Assembly (NCBI GenBank): GCA_003104895.1
Contig: PQAG01000055.1
Span: 1 to 42,288 of the forward strand
Source: Nitrosomonadales bacterium
GTDB lineage: Bacteria; Pseudomonadota; Gammaproteobacteria; Burkholderiales; Sulfuricellaceae
Direction of reading: 5' to 3'
Length of the DNA stretch: 42,288 nt
Under the pieces are notes generated by a model, which did not search any database, was not told the DNA's origin, and saw nothing but the letters and a program-made list of their open reading frames with translations. Below are positions 20,976 to 29,902 of this stretch, one piece after another. How positions within the stretch are numbered: position 1 is the first letter of the stretch; every line of letters starts with the position of its first letter. A program made the position numbers and the translations under genes.

Positions 20976-21863
20976 TTGGAAATTGACTTGGAAAACCGCG
21001 ATAGTCTGCAACGATTCCTGTTCGAACACGCCGCCGTGCGCGGTGAAATTGTCCATCTGGATACGACCTGGCAGGCGGTGCTGGAGCGCCGCGAGTACCC
21101 CCCCGTGCTGCGCGGGATGCTGGGCGAGCTGATGGCGGCAGCAGCCCTGCTGGCGGCTTCGCTCAAGTTTACCGGCTCCATCATCCTGCAGATGCAGGGA
21201 GAGGGGGCGGTCAAGCTGCTGGTGGTCGATTGCATGAGCGATTTGACCATGCGCGCCATGGCGCACTGGGAGGGCGAGGTCGCGGGCGGATCGCTGGCGG
21301 AGTTGCTGGGCAACGGGCGCTTTGTCATCACCATCGACCCGCGCGACGGGCGCAAGACCTACCAGGGCATTGTCGACCTGGCGGGGCAGTCGGTGGCGGA
21401 TGCGCTGGAAGATTACATGAGCCGCTCCGAGCAGCTGGATACCCGTCTCTGGCTTGCGGCGGACGAGCAGCAGGCCGCCGGCATGCTGCTGCAGAAGATG
21501 CCGCAAGATCACGAGGCCGATCCGGATGCCTGGCAGCGTGCGGTGCATTTCGCTTCCACCCTGACGCGCAGGGAGTTGCTGGGCCTGCCGGCCCGGCAGA
21601 TCATCCACCGTCTGTACCACGAAGAGGATATTCGCGTGTTCGACCCCCAGGCGGTAAATTTCCATTGCCCCTGCTCGCGCGAGCGCGTGGCCGGAATGCT
21701 GCGCATGCTGGGCCATCAAGAAGTGCAGGCGATGTTGCAGGAGCAGGATGCGATAGAGGTGGATTGCGAGTTCTGCAACAGGCATTACGTCTTTGACAAG
21801 GTGGATGCCGAGCAGGTGTTTGCCTCGGCTGTGCCCGCCGAGGCGCCGCAGAATCTGCATTGA
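20976..21863 (+). CDS. hslO: Redox-regulated chaperone Hsp33
   Basis: This cytoplasmic holdase becomes active when oxidants release zinc from its C-terminal cysteines. The 295-residue product shows the family sequence FLFEHAAVRGEIVHLD at the N-terminus and the zinc switch CPC (in NFHCPCSRERV) and CEFC near the C-terminus, with all four cysteines present. No ATG is in frame near the start: TTG at 20976 is the longest option and TTG at 20988, with GGA about eight bases before it, is the alternative. The ATG at 20959 is in another frame. The stop overlaps hslR (TGATG), matching the E. coli hslR-hslO association. Confidence 0.94.
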   Translation: MEIDLENRDSLQRFLFEHAAVRGEIVHLDTTWQAVLERREYPPVLRGMLGELMAAAALLAASLKFTGSIILQMQGEGAVKLLVVDCMSDLTMRAMAHWEGEVAGGSLAELLGNGRFVITIDPRDGRKTYQGIVDLAGQSVADALEDYMSRSEQLDTRLWLAADEQQAAGMLLQKMPQDHEADPDAWQRAVHFASTLTRRELLGLPARQIIHRLYHEEDIRVFDPQAVNFHCPCSRERVAGMLRMLGHQEVQAMLQEQDAIEVDCEFCNRHYVFDKVDAEQVFASAVPAEAPQNLH

Positions 21864-22255
21864 TGTCCCATTCCACGGCTGAAAACAAGCTCCGCATCGA
21901 CAAGTGGCTGTGGGCAGCGCGCTTTTTCAAGACGCGCTCGCTGGCTTCGCAGGCGGTGGATGGCGGCAGGGTGCACTGCAATGGCGAGCGCATCAAGCCG
22001 GCGCGGGCCGTGCATGCAGGCGATGAACTGCGCATCCGCCAGGGGCCCTATGAAATCACCGTTCTGGTGCGCGCCCTGTCGGAGCGCCGCGGGCCGGCCA
22101 GCGAGGCGGCGCTGCTGTATGAGGAAACCCCCGAAAGCGTGGCGGCACGCGCTATCCTTAAGGAACAGCTGAAGGCCGAGCCCGCTTTCGAGCACAAGGG
22201 CCGTCCCACCAAGCGGGACCGCCGCCATATCATCCGTTTTACCGAAGGTCATTGA
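21863..22255 (+). CDS. hslR: S4-domain RNA-binding heat-shock protein Hsp15
   Basis: The 130-residue protein is predicted to recognise stalled 50S subunits carrying nascent-chain tRNA. The S4 fold spans about residues 9-70: LRIDKWLWAARFFKTRSLASQA, GGRVHCNGERIKPARAV, and GDELRI. A basic tail (KGRPTKRDRRHIIRF) is typical of Hsp15. The ATG at 21863 shares one base with the hslO stop, so the two genes are translationally coupled. Confidence 0.93.
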   Translation: MSHSTAENKLRIDKWLWAARFFKTRSLASQAVDGGRVHCNGERIKPARAVHAGDELRIRQGPYEITVLVRALSERRGPASEAALLYEETPESVAARAILKEQLKAEPAFEHKGRPTKRDRRHIIRFTEGH

Positions 22256-22256
22256 A

Positions 22257-22805
22257 ATGCCTGCTTTACCGGAAAAATCCCAGCAGATCCTGCAGATCCA
22301 CGCCGCGCTGATCCACCGTGTGGTGATGGCGTGTCACCAGCGCGATCTGATTCCATCTCTAACGCCGTTCATCAAGGCATCGGAGGAAAATGGCTGGGTC
22401 GCGCTCATGAAAGCGGTGCGCCAGATCCTCAACGGCAAGCGCGACACTAGCCTGCTGAATGGCCTGGATGAGGAGGACCGCATCATCGTCGAGGCGATCC
22501 TGGAAGGCATCAGGAATCCGTCCAGCCTGCCCGATCCGCAGGCCAGGGCCGATGCGGTCGCGGCCGCGCCGGGGCTGGCAGCGATGATCAGGGCTTCCGC
22601 CGGCGGCGATGCCCAGGCTCTGCAGCTATTGGCCAGCATGGCCGGGCAGATGAGCGGCGCCGGCGGCGACATGGCGCGCCTGGCAGCCATCATGCGCCGC
22701 CTGGTGAACGGCGAGCGCGATGCCGAGTTGCTGACCCGGGGCATGGAGGCTCAAGGCAAGGGGCTGGTGCTCTCCATACTCAGGGAGCTGGAAAAGCCGG
22801 CTTGA
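22257..22805 (+). CDS. Unknown protein with an internal duplication
   Basis: A 182-residue soluble, helix-rich protein starting one base after the hslR stop, so it is probably co-translated with it. Two related segments are visible: AVRQILNGKRDTSLLNGLDE (about residues 52-71) followed by IIVEAILEGI, and IMRRLVNGERDAELLTRG (about 142-159) followed by LVLSILREL. This shows a degenerate tandem domain, each copy with the pattern I-x(3)-NG-x-RD-x(2)-LL. The middle (about 85-135) is Ala/Gly-rich. No catalytic motif, membrane segment or signal peptide is evident. I do not assign a function; the link to hslO/hslR suggests a proteostasis or ribosome role only by position. Confidence 0.75.
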   Translation: MPALPEKSQQILQIHAALIHRVVMACHQRDLIPSLTPFIKASEENGWVALMKAVRQILNGKRDTSLLNGLDEEDRIIVEAILEGIRNPSSLPDPQARADAVAAAPGLAAMIRASAGGDAQALQLLASMAGQMSGAGGDMARLAAIMRRLVNGERDAELLTRGMEAQGKGLVLSILRELEKPA

Positions 22806-22990
22806 GCTGGCTGGACATGCCGCTCCTTGGGCAATTTTTTATCTATGAGTTTTTGTTATCACCTCATAAAAATTTGTGAGCAACTGATAGTTGAGGGGTC
22901 CAGTTTCGAATTTTATCCAGTACAATTGCCCCTTTGTTTTCGGCGGCTTGCTGACAAGCCACCGGTTCGGGATTAGGGCGCTTAATTTAG

Positions 22991-23608
22991 ATGCTGGAAG
23001 GGAAAGACCTTGCCTGTGTTCGGGGCGAGCGCACATTGTTCAGTCACCTGAACTTCATTCTGCGTGAGGGAGAACTGCTGCTGGTGCAGGGCGCCAACGG
23101 CAGCGGCAAGACCAGCCTGTTGCGCATGGTGTGCGGCCTGCTGGCGCCGGAGTTCGGCGATATTCTCTGGCGCGGCGAAAAAATTGGCGCGGTGCGCGAA
23201 GGCTACCACGCCGAGATGGCCTATTTCGGGCATGCTCCGGCGGTCAAGGAGGATCTGACGGCTTTCGAGAACCTCGATTTTGCCTGCCGCCTGGCCGGAA
23301 ACCCGCAGGGCCGGGATGAGGTTGAAGGCGCGCTGGGCCACCTCGGCCTGGGGCATTGCCTGAACCTGCCGGCAAAATCCCTGTCCCAGGGTCAGCGGCG
23401 GCGCGTGGCGCTGGCCCGCATGCTGCTGGTCAAGGCCAGGCTGTGGATTCTGGACGAGCCGCTGACGGCGCTGGACCAGGCCGCCCTGCAGCTGGTGCAG
23501 TCTCTGATCGGCGAGCATTTGCAGCAGGGCGGCATGGCTCTGCTGACCACGCACCAGCCGGTCGCGATTGCAGGCGTTGAACCCAGAATTCTGAAGTTGA
23601 CGCCATGA
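22991..23608 (+). CDS. ccmA: Heme exporter ATP-binding protein CcmA
   Basis: The ATPase of the CcmABCD complex, which releases holo-CcmE during cytochrome c maturation (system I). The 205-residue protein has Walker A GANGSGKTS (34-42), signature LSQGQRRR, Walker B LWILDEPLTALD, and the switch His in LLTTHQP. It is the first gene of a nine-gene operon whose members mostly overlap by 4 bases. The 185-bp upstream region is AT-rich and presumably holds the promoter. The ribosome site is weak (only TTAGGG and AATTTAG before the ATG). Confidence 0.96.
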   Translation: MLEGKDLACVRGERTLFSHLNFILREGELLLVQGANGSGKTSLLRMVCGLLAPEFGDILWRGEKIGAVREGYHAEMAYFGHAPAVKEDLTAFENLDFACRLAGNPQGRDEVEGALGHLGLGHCLNLPAKSLSQGQRRRVALARMLLVKARLWILDEPLTALDQAALQLVQSLIGEHLQQGGMALLTTHQPVAIAGVEPRILKLTP

Positions 23609-24279
23609 GCATGCTGCAAACCGTCCTTGCTTTGCTGCGGCGCGAGTTGACGCTGGCCATGAGGCGGCGCGGGGATGTGCTGACCGTCCTGTTTTTTTTC
23701 GTCATCGTCGCCAGCCTGTTCCCGCTCGGCGTGGGGCCGGACGCCAAGCTGCTGCGCCTGATGGGCGGCGGGGTGGTGTGGGTGGCGGCGTTGCTGGCGG
23801 CCATGCTTTCGCTGGGCCGCCTGTTTGCCAACGACTACGCCGACGGCACGCTGGAACAGCTGGTTTTGTCGCCGGCGCCTCCGGTGGTGTGGATCACCGG
23901 TAAAATCCTGGCGCACTGGCTGGTGAGCGGAGTGCCGCTGATCCTGATGGCGCCGGTGCTGGGGGTCCAGTATGGCCTGTCGAGCGAGGCGTTGGGCGTG
24001 CTGGTGTTTTCTCTGCTGCTCGGGACGCCGGTGCTGTCGCTGATCGGCGCCGTCGGGGCGGCCCTGACCCTGGGTTTGCGCGGCGGCGGGGTGCTGGTGT
24101 CGCTGCTGGTGCTGCCGCTCTACATTCCGGTGCTGATTTTTGGCGCCGGGGCGGTGGATGGCGCGATGGCGGGGCTGGGCGCGGAAGCGCACCTGTCATT
24201 GCTGGGTAGCATTCTGATTCTGGCCTTCTTGCTGACGCCCTGGGCGGTGTCGGCAGCGTTGCGGATTTCGATTGAATGA
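23605..24279 (+). CDS. ccmB: Heme exporter membrane protein CcmB
   Basis: The membrane subunit paired with CcmA. It has 224 residues with six hydrophobic segments and the family sequence RRELTLAMRRRGDVLTVLFFFVI at the N-terminus. DYADGTLEQL and the LSPAPPVVWITGKILAHW segment are also typical. It overlaps ccmA by 4 bases (ATGA) and ccmC by 4 bases. Confidence 0.95.
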   Translation: MSMLQTVLALLRRELTLAMRRRGDVLTVLFFFVIVASLFPLGVGPDAKLLRLMGGGVVWVAALLAAMLSLGRLFANDYADGTLEQLVLSPAPPVVWITGKILAHWLVSGVPLILMAPVLGVQYGLSSEALGVLVFSLLLGTPVLSLIGAVGAALTLGLRGGGVLVSLLVLPLYIPVLIFGAGAVDGAMAGLGAEAHLSLLGSILILAFLLTPWAVSAALRISIE

Positions 24280-25022
24280 TGAATAGCCTTAATTTGTACA
24301 AATATGCTTCTCCGGCGACTTTCTATGATCTTGCCGGAAGGATGATCCCGTGGTTTTACGCAGCGGCCGCCCTGCTCGGCGTGGCTGGACTGTATATCGG
24401 GTTTTTCCTCGCGCCCACCGATTTCCAGCAGAGCGAAGCCTACCGCATCATCTTCATCCACGTGCCGGCCTCCTGGATGTCGATGTTCATTTATGTGGTG
24501 ATGGCAATCTGGGCGGCGATCGGGCTGGCCTTCAACACGCGCCTGTCATTCATGATGGCGAGCGCGCTGGCGCCGACCGGCGCCATGCTGACCTTCGTCG
24601 CCTTGTGGACCGGCGCCCTGTGGGGCAGGCCGACCTGGGGCGCGTGGTGGGTATGGGACGCGCGCCTGACTTCGGAGCTGATCCTGTTCTTCCTGTATGT
24701 CGGCTTCATGGCGCTGCAGGCGGCGATCGACGACCCGCGCCGCGCCGACCGCGCCGGTGCGCTGATCGCCCTGGTGGGCGTGGTCAACGTGCCGATCATC
24801 TATTTTTCCGTCAGGTGGTGGAATACCCTGCATCAGGGCGCTTCGGTGAGCGTGAGCAAGGCGCCGAGCATGGCCAGCATCATGCTGGCAGGCATGCTGG
24901 TGATGGCAATCGCGGTGTGGATGTATGCCATCGCGGCGGCGCTTTCGCGGGTGCGCAGCATCATCCTGGAGCGCGAGCGCAACAGCCAGTGGGTGGCGCA
25001 ACTGCTGGAGGGCAAAGCATGA
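24276..25022 (+). CDS. ccmC: Heme handling protein CcmC
   Basis: CcmC presents heme to CcmE at the periplasmic face. It has 248 residues and six membrane helices, with the tryptophan-rich heme-contact motif WGAWWVWDARLTS and flanking periplasmic histidines (FIHVPASWMS, WWNTLHQG). Length and topology are normal. The start overlaps the ccmB stop (ATGATGA). Confidence 0.96.
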   Translation: MMNSLNLYKYASPATFYDLAGRMIPWFYAAAALLGVAGLYIGFFLAPTDFQQSEAYRIIFIHVPASWMSMFIYVVMAIWAAIGLAFNTRLSFMMASALAPTGAMLTFVALWTGALWGRPTWGAWWVWDARLTSELILFFLYVGFMALQAAIDDPRRADRAGALIALVGVVNVPIIYFSVRWWNTLHQGASVSVSKAPSMASIMLAGMLVMAIAVWMYAIAAALSRVRSIILERERNSQWVAQLLEGKA

Positions 25023-25213
25023 ACTGGAATGGCTGGACGGAATTTTTTCACATGGGCGGGTACGCCCTTTACGTGTGGGGATCCTATGGGGTTACGGCCG
25101 CCTTGATCATCGGCGAGCTGGTGTTGTTGAGAATGCGGCGCCAGAAGGCTTTGCAGCTGGCAAAACGTTCTGTCAAATATGGCAAGGTTGAGAGCGATGA
25201 AAGCACGGCATAA
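25019..25213 (+). CDS. ccmD: Heme exporter protein CcmD
   Basis: A small 64-residue single-span membrane protein that helps release holo-CcmE from CcmABC. The family hallmark GGYALYVWGSYG lies at the start of the hydrophobic segment (about 13-36), followed by a basic cytoplasmic tail (RMRRQKALQLAKR). The ATG at 25019 overlaps the ccmC stop by 4 bases, and its 3' end overlaps ccmE by 17 bases. Confidence 0.92.
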   Translation: MNWNGWTEFFHMGGYALYVWGSYGVTAALIIGELVLLRMRRQKALQLAKRSVKYGKVESDESTA

Positions 25214-25649
25214 GAAACTGATCCTGATCGGCGTGGTGGTGGCTGCGCTGGGCGCGGTGGCTGCGCTGGTGCTCAATGCTTTCCAGAGCAATCTGGTGTT
25301 TTTCTTCTCCCCGACCCAGGTCGTCAACGGCGAGGCGCCGAAGGAGCGCGCTTTCCGCATTGGCGGACTGGTCGAGGACGGCAGCCTGCGCCGCGAGGCC
25401 GATGGCGTGACGGCGCATTTCCGCATCACAGATACGGCGCAGACCATCCCGGTGACCTACAAGGGCCTCCTGCCCGACCTGTTCAAGGAAGGCAAGGGGG
25501 TGGTGGCGGAAGGGCGCATGAACAGCAGCGGCGTGTTCGTGGCCGAGCAGGTGCTGGCCAAGCACGACGAGAATTACATGCCGCCCGAGGCGGCCAGCGC
25601 GCTGGAACAGGCGCAAAAAGCCCAGAAAACGGTCGTAGCGCCTAAATAG
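25197..25649 (+). CDS. ccmE: Heme chaperone CcmE
   Basis: A periplasmic chaperone anchored by an N-terminal helix (about 7-28), which binds heme covalently and delivers it to CcmF/H. It has 150 residues and an OB-fold. The heme-attachment site is present: H123 and Y127 in LAKHDENYMPP. The start MKARHKKLIL at 25197 is preferred over an in-frame ATG at 25179, because the family usually begins just before the basic RHKKL stretch. It overlaps ccmD. Confidence 0.95.
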   Translation: MKARHKKLILIGVVVAALGAVAALVLNAFQSNLVFFFSPTQVVNGEAPKERAFRIGGLVEDGSLRREADGVTAHFRITDTAQTIPVTYKGLLPDLFKEGKGVVAEGRMNSSGVFVAEQVLAKHDENYMPPEAASALEQAQKAQKTVVAPK

Positions 25650-25693
25650 TTAGTTTGACGAAAATTATCCAGATCCCGGCAAAAAGGTAAAAA

Positions 25694-27619
25694 ATGATTC
25701 CAGAACTCGGCCATTTCTCCTTAATCCTGGCGCTGCTGCTCGCCCTGGTCCAAGGCATCCTGCCCCTGGCGGGCGCGGCGCGCAACAATCCTGCGTGGAT
25801 CGCGGTCGCCAAACCGGCGGCGCGCGCCCAGTTCCTGTTTGTTGCCATTGCCTTTGGCGCTTTGGCCTGGTCGTTCCTGAGCAACGATTTTTCGGTCATC
25901 AATGTGACCCGCAACTCTCATTCCCGCCTCCCCGAAGTTTACCGCTTCACCGCCACCTGGGGCTCGCATGAAGGCTCGATGCTGCTTTGGACCTTCATCC
26001 TCGGCATGTGGACCGTGGCTGTCACCCTGTTCAGCCGCCATCTGCCGGACGACATGGTGGCGCGGGTGGTCGGCGTGATGGGGCTGGTCAGCTTCGGTTT
26101 CCTGCTGTTCCTGCTCTCCACCTCCAATCCCTTCCTGCGCATGCCGATGGCCATGGACGGTTCAGATCTCAACCCCCTGCTGCAGGACCCCGGCATGGTG
26201 GTTCATCCGCCCATCCTGTACATGGGCTATGTCGGATTTTCCGTGGCCTTCGCCTTTGCCCTGACGGCCCTGCTTTCCGGCAAGCTGGACGCCAGCTGGG
26301 CGCGCTGGTCGCGCCCCTGGACCACGGCGGCATGGTCGTTCCTGACCATCGGCATCATGATGGGCAGCTGGTGGGCCTATTACGAACTGGGCTGGGGGGG
26401 CTGGTGGTTCTGGGATCCGGTGGAGAATGCCTCGCTGATGCCCTGGCTGGTGGGCACGGCGCTGATCCACTCCCTGGCGGTGACCGAAAAGCGCGGCAGC
26501 TTCAAGGCATGGACGGTGTTCCTGGCCATCGGCGCATTTTCCCTGAGCCTGCTCGGCACCTTCCTGGTCCGTTCCGGCGTGCTGTCCTCGGTGCATTCCT
26601 TCGCCACCGATCCGGCGCGCGGCCTGTTCATTCTCATTTTCCTCGCCGTGGTGATCGGCGGCTCGCTGCTGCTGTTTGCCCTGCGCGCTTCCCAGGTTGG
26701 TCTGGGCGGCCGTTTCGCGCTGGTTTCGCGCGAGTCCTTCCTGATGGTGAACAACATCCTGCTCCTGACGGCGACCGGGTCGGTGCTGCTGGGCACGCTC
26801 TACCCGCTGTTCCTCGATGCACTGGGACTGGGCAAGATCTCGGTCGGGCCGCCTTATTTCAACTCCGTGTTCGTTCCCCTGGTATCGCCGCTGATTTTCC
26901 TTGCCGGCCTGGGGCCATTGGCACGCTGGAAGCAGGTGAACGTGCCTGAACTCGCGCACCGCCTGAAATGGGGCTTCGGCGCCAGCGTCGTGGCGGCATT
27001 GCTGCTGCCCTTCACGCAGGAGACGTGGCAGCCGCTGGTTTCCCTGGGGATTCTGCTGGCCCTGTGGATCGCCGTGACAGTTGTCATCAGTGTGCGCGCG
27101 CGGATGCGCACGGCCGCAGGCTGGTCGGCGAACTTCTATGGCATGCATCTGGCCCACCTTGGCGTGGCGGTGACGGTCATCGGCGTCACCATGGTGTCTT
27201 CCTACCAGACCGAGCGCAACATGCGCATGGCGGTGGGCGATACGGTCACGATGCAGGGCTATACCTTCCGCTTCGGCGGCGTGACCGATGTGACCGGCCC
27301 GAATTACACGGGCGCGCGCGGCATGCTCGAGGTGAGCCGCAACGGCAAGCCGCTCACCACCCTGTACCCGGAAAAACGCGTTTACGTGGCCTCCGGCATG
27401 CCTTTCACCGAATCGGCGATCGATTACGGCTTTACGCGCGACCTGTATACCGCGCTGGGTGAGCGCCTGGATGGCGGAGCCTGGAGCGTGCGGCTGTTCC
27501 ACAAACCGTTCGTGGTGTGGATCTGGATCGGTTCAGTGCTCATGGCCCTCGGCGGGTTCATGGCGATCACCGACCGGCGCTACCGCACCTCGCGCAAGAA
27601 AGGGAGGGTTCAAGCATGA
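25694..27619 (+). CDS. ccmF: Heme lyase subunit CcmF
   Basis: CcmF attaches heme to the CXXCH cysteines of apocytochromes c with CcmH/CcmI. It has 641 residues and about 14-15 membrane helices. The tryptophan-rich motif GGWWFWDPVENASLMPWL is intact, as are TWGSHEGSMLLW and the periplasmic histidine-containing loops (VVHPPILY, LGTALIHSLAV). The 44-bp gap after ccmE is the widest gap inside this operon. The stop overlaps ccmG by 4 bases. Confidence 0.96.
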   Translation: MIPELGHFSLILALLLALVQGILPLAGAARNNPAWIAVAKPAARAQFLFVAIAFGALAWSFLSNDFSVINVTRNSHSRLPEVYRFTATWGSHEGSMLLWTFILGMWTVAVTLFSRHLPDDMVARVVGVMGLVSFGFLLFLLSTSNPFLRMPMAMDGSDLNPLLQDPGMVVHPPILYMGYVGFSVAFAFALTALLSGKLDASWARWSRPWTTAAWSFLTIGIMMGSWWAYYELGWGGWWFWDPVENASLMPWLVGTALIHSLAVTEKRGSFKAWTVFLAIGAFSLSLLGTFLVRSGVLSSVHSFATDPARGLFILIFLAVVIGGSLLLFALRASQVGLGGRFALVSRESFLMVNNILLLTATGSVLLGTLYPLFLDALGLGKISVGPPYFNSVFVPLVSPLIFLAGLGPLARWKQVNVPELAHRLKWGFGASVVAALLLPFTQETWQPLVSLGILLALWIAVTVVISVRARMRTAAGWSANFYGMHLAHLGVAVTVIGVTMVSSYQTERNMRMAVGDTVTMQGYTFRFGGVTDVTGPNYTGARGMLEVSRNGKPLTTLYPEKRVYVASGMPFTESAIDYGFTRDLYTALGERLDGGAWSVRLFHKPFVVWIWIGSVLMALGGFMAITDRRYRTSRKKGRVQA

Positions 27620-28140
27620 AACGTTTTCTGATTCCCCTGGGGATATTCATCGTACTGGTGATTTTTCTCGGCATCGGCCTCAAGCTCAATCCGCGCGAAG
27701 TGCCTTCGCCGCTGATCGGCAAGCCGGCGCCCGATTTCAGGCTCGCCCTCTTGTCCGACCCGTCCAGGCAAATGAGTCCGGCAGACTTGCGCGGCAAGGT
27801 CTGGCTGTTCAATGTGTGGGCCTCGTGGTGCGGCTCCTGCCGCCAGGAACATGACCTCCTGCTTAGCCTGGCGCGGCAGGGCAGCTTGCCGGTCTACGGC
27901 ATGGACTACAAGGATCAGCCCGGCGATGCGCAGGCCGTGCTGGCGCGCTTTGGCAATCCCTATGTCGAGACCTTCATCGATCTCGATGGGCGGGCGGCCA
28001 TCGATTATGGCGTGTACGGTGTGCCCGAGACTTATCTGATCGACAAGAACGGCACGATCCGCTACAAGCATACAGGCCCCCTGACCCGGGAAGTTCTGGA
28101 CGGGAAAATACTTCCACTGGCGAAGGAGCTGCAGCGATGA
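27616..28140 (+). CDS. ccmG: Thiol-disulfide protein CcmG/DsbE
   Basis: A membrane-anchored periplasmic thioredoxin-fold reductant for apocytochrome c cysteines. It has 174 residues: an N-terminal anchor helix (about 4-22), GKPAPDFRL, the redox site WASWCGSC (C72, C75) and the cis-Pro loop VYGVPETYLID. The active-site dipeptide is Gly-Ser, where many CcmG have Pro-Thr or Pro-Ser. A strong AGGGAGGG ribosome site precedes the ATG, which overlaps ccmF by 4 bases. Confidence 0.95.
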   Translation: MKRFLIPLGIFIVLVIFLGIGLKLNPREVPSPLIGKPAPDFRLALLSDPSRQMSPADLRGKVWLFNVWASWCGSCRQEHDLLLSLARQGSLPVYGMDYKDQPGDAQAVLARFGNPYVETFIDLDGRAAIDYGVYGVPETYLIDKNGTIRYKHTGPLTREVLDGKILPLAKELQR

Positions 28141-28625
28141 GGCTTAACATGAAACTCGCGCAACGGGCCGGGCTGGCCATCTTCGCCCTGTGGTTTCCTC
28201 TTGCTGCCGTTGCTGGCGAGGCCGTGCCGGTCGCGGAGGACCCCGTGCTGGAGCAGCGCATGATCGCTCTTTCCGAGGATCTGCGCTGCCTGGTTTGCCA
28301 GAACGAGTCTCTGGCGGGTTCGCGCGCCGAGCTGGCGCAGGATCTGCGCCAGGAAATCCGTGACCAGCTGCGCGCCGGCAAGAGCGACAAGGAGGTCATC
28401 AATTATCTCACCCAGCGCTATGGGGACTTCGTGCTCTACAAACCGCCGCTCAAGCCCCTCACCTGGCTGTTGTGGTTTGGCCCCTTCGTGCTGCTGATTG
28501 GCGCTGCGGGCGGCTTCTATCTTTATCTCAAACGGCGCGGTGCGCGCCTTGCCGGGGAATCCCTGTCTGCGGAAGAGAAGCAGCGCGTGGAAGCTCTCCT
28601 TCGCAATAACGGAAATGAATCATGA
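28137..28625 (+). CDS. ccmH: Cytochrome c maturation protein CcmH (CcmL-type)
   Basis: A small periplasmic-facing protein that reduces or binds apocytochrome thiols at the heme lyase. The 162-residue sequence has a signal-like N-terminus (about 1-26), the diagnostic LRCLVCQN (C51, C54) and a C-terminal membrane helix (about 106-128). This is the short form; the TPR part is the separate ccmI gene that follows. Start is ATG 28137, which overlaps ccmG; an in-frame ATG at 28149 is possible. Confidence 0.95.
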   Translation: MRLNMKLAQRAGLAIFALWFPLAAVAGEAVPVAEDPVLEQRMIALSEDLRCLVCQNESLAGSRAELAQDLRQEIRDQLRAGKSDKEVINYLTQRYGDFVLYKPPLKPLTWLLWFGPFVLLIGAAGGFYLYLKRRGARLAGESLSAEEKQRVEALLRNNGNES

Positions 28626-29902
28626 GCAATTTCTGGACTATCTCGCTGTTCTGGGCAATTTTTCTCCTGCTCCTCGGGATCGCGCTGGCCGCAGTGCTGC
28701 CGCCCCTGCTGCGCCGCAATGCCCGGTCTGCGCAGGTGGACCGCAAGGCCGCCAACATCGCCATCTACCATGACCAGCTGGCGGAGCTGAAGGCCGACCT
28801 CGATGCTGGCGAACTGGACCCGCAGCAATATGAAGATGCCCGGCTCGAAATCGAGAAACGCCTGAGCGAGGACGTCCCAGTGGAATCCGCTCCGGTATCC
28901 GCCAGCCAGACCGGCCGTGGCGTGGGGTATGCGCTTGCCGGCGGGATTCCGCTGCTGGCGATCGGGATTTATGTGTTTCTGGGCAACCCCGATGCGGCGA
29001 TGATGCGGCCAAGCCCGCCCCCTGCGATGGCAGAGCCGGGCCAGCACGAAGCCGCCCCCATGATTGCTGCCCTGGAAGCCAGGCTCAAGAGCAACCCGGA
29101 CGATGTCGCCGGCTGGAACATGCTGGCGCGCAGCTATGGCGCAACCGGTCAATTTGGCGAGGCGGTGCGGGTTTATGCCAGGCTCACTGAGCTTCTTCCC
29201 GATGATTCGGGCATCCTGGCAGACTACGCTGACGCATTCGCCATGATGCAGGGCGGAAAGCTGCAGGGAAAGCCGCTGGAATTGATCAACAAGGCGCTGA
29301 AACTGAATCCGCAGGAAGGGAAGGCGCTGAATCTGGCAGGAAGCGCCGCCTATCAGGCCAAGGATTTTTCCAGGGCCGCGGAATACTGGCGCAGCCTGCT
29401 CAAACTGATCCCCCCGGATGACCCCTATGCCAATGAAATCAGGGCGGCAATTCAGGATGCCGGGAAGGCAGCCAGTCTTTCCGGCCTGGATAACCTGTCT
29501 GCCGTGGGCGCCAATGCCAGCGGCGTGAAAGAAGAAACCAAAGCCCAGGCAGGCCCGGCAGCGTCCATTTCCGGCACGGTGTCAGTCAGTGGCGATCTCG
29601 CCGGCAAGTTTGCCCCCGGCGACACGGTGTTCATTTACGCGCAGGCGCCGCAAGGTCCGAAAATGCCGATTGCCAGCCTGAAAATCACGGCCGGGCAGCT
29701 TCCCTATCGCTTCACCCTAGACGATTCCCTTGCCATGACGCCCAACGACAGGCTTTCGAACCACGCGGAAGTCATGGTCAGCGCGCGCGTGTCGAAGTCG
29801 GGACAGGCCATGACGCAAAGCGGCGACCTGCTGGGCCGGGCTGGTTCGGTCAAGCCCGGCCAGCAGGATGTAGCGATCGTCATCGACAGGGTTCTGCCTT
29901 AA
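28622..29902 (+). CDS. ccmI: TPR protein CcmI (CycH)
   Basis: CcmI binds the C-terminus of apocytochrome c and guides it to CcmF/H. It has 426 residues: two N-terminal membrane helices (about 5-27 and 98-118) flanking a cytoplasmic loop with YHDQLAELKADLDAGEL (a CcmI hallmark), then a periplasmic TPR region (about 140-290) and a C-terminal beta domain (about 315-425: ASISGTVSVSGDLAGKFAPG, AEVMVSARVSKSG). The start overlaps ccmH by 4 bases. The 3' end overlaps convergent dusC by 4 bases. Confidence 0.93.
   Translation: MSNFWTISLFWAIFLLLLGIALAAVLPPLLRRNARSAQVDRKAANIAIYHDQLAELKADLDAGELDPQQYEDARLEIEKRLSEDVPVESAPVSASQTGRGVGYALAGGIPLLAIGIYVFLGNPDAAMMRPSPPPAMAEPGQHEAAPMIAALEARLKSNPDDVAGWNMLARSYGATGQFGEAVRVYARLTELLPDDSGILADYADAFAMMQGGKLQGKPLELINKALKLNPQEGKALNLAGSAAYQAKDFSRAAEYWRSLLKLIPPDDPYANEIRAAIQDAGKAASLSGLDNLSAVGANASGVKEETKAQAGPAASISGTVSVSGDLAGKFAPGDTVFIYAQAPQGPKMPIASLKITAGQLPYRFTLDDSLAMTPNDRLSNHAEVMVSARVSKSGQAMTQSGDLLGRAGSVKPGQQDVAIVIDRVLP

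Noticed and set aside
22806..22990. Possible gene or FNR-type site upstream of ccmA
   Set aside because: The frame on the - strand there has no ribosome site, and no TTGAT-N4-ATCAA palindrome is present. Only a weak CTCA/TGAG inverted repeat is seen.
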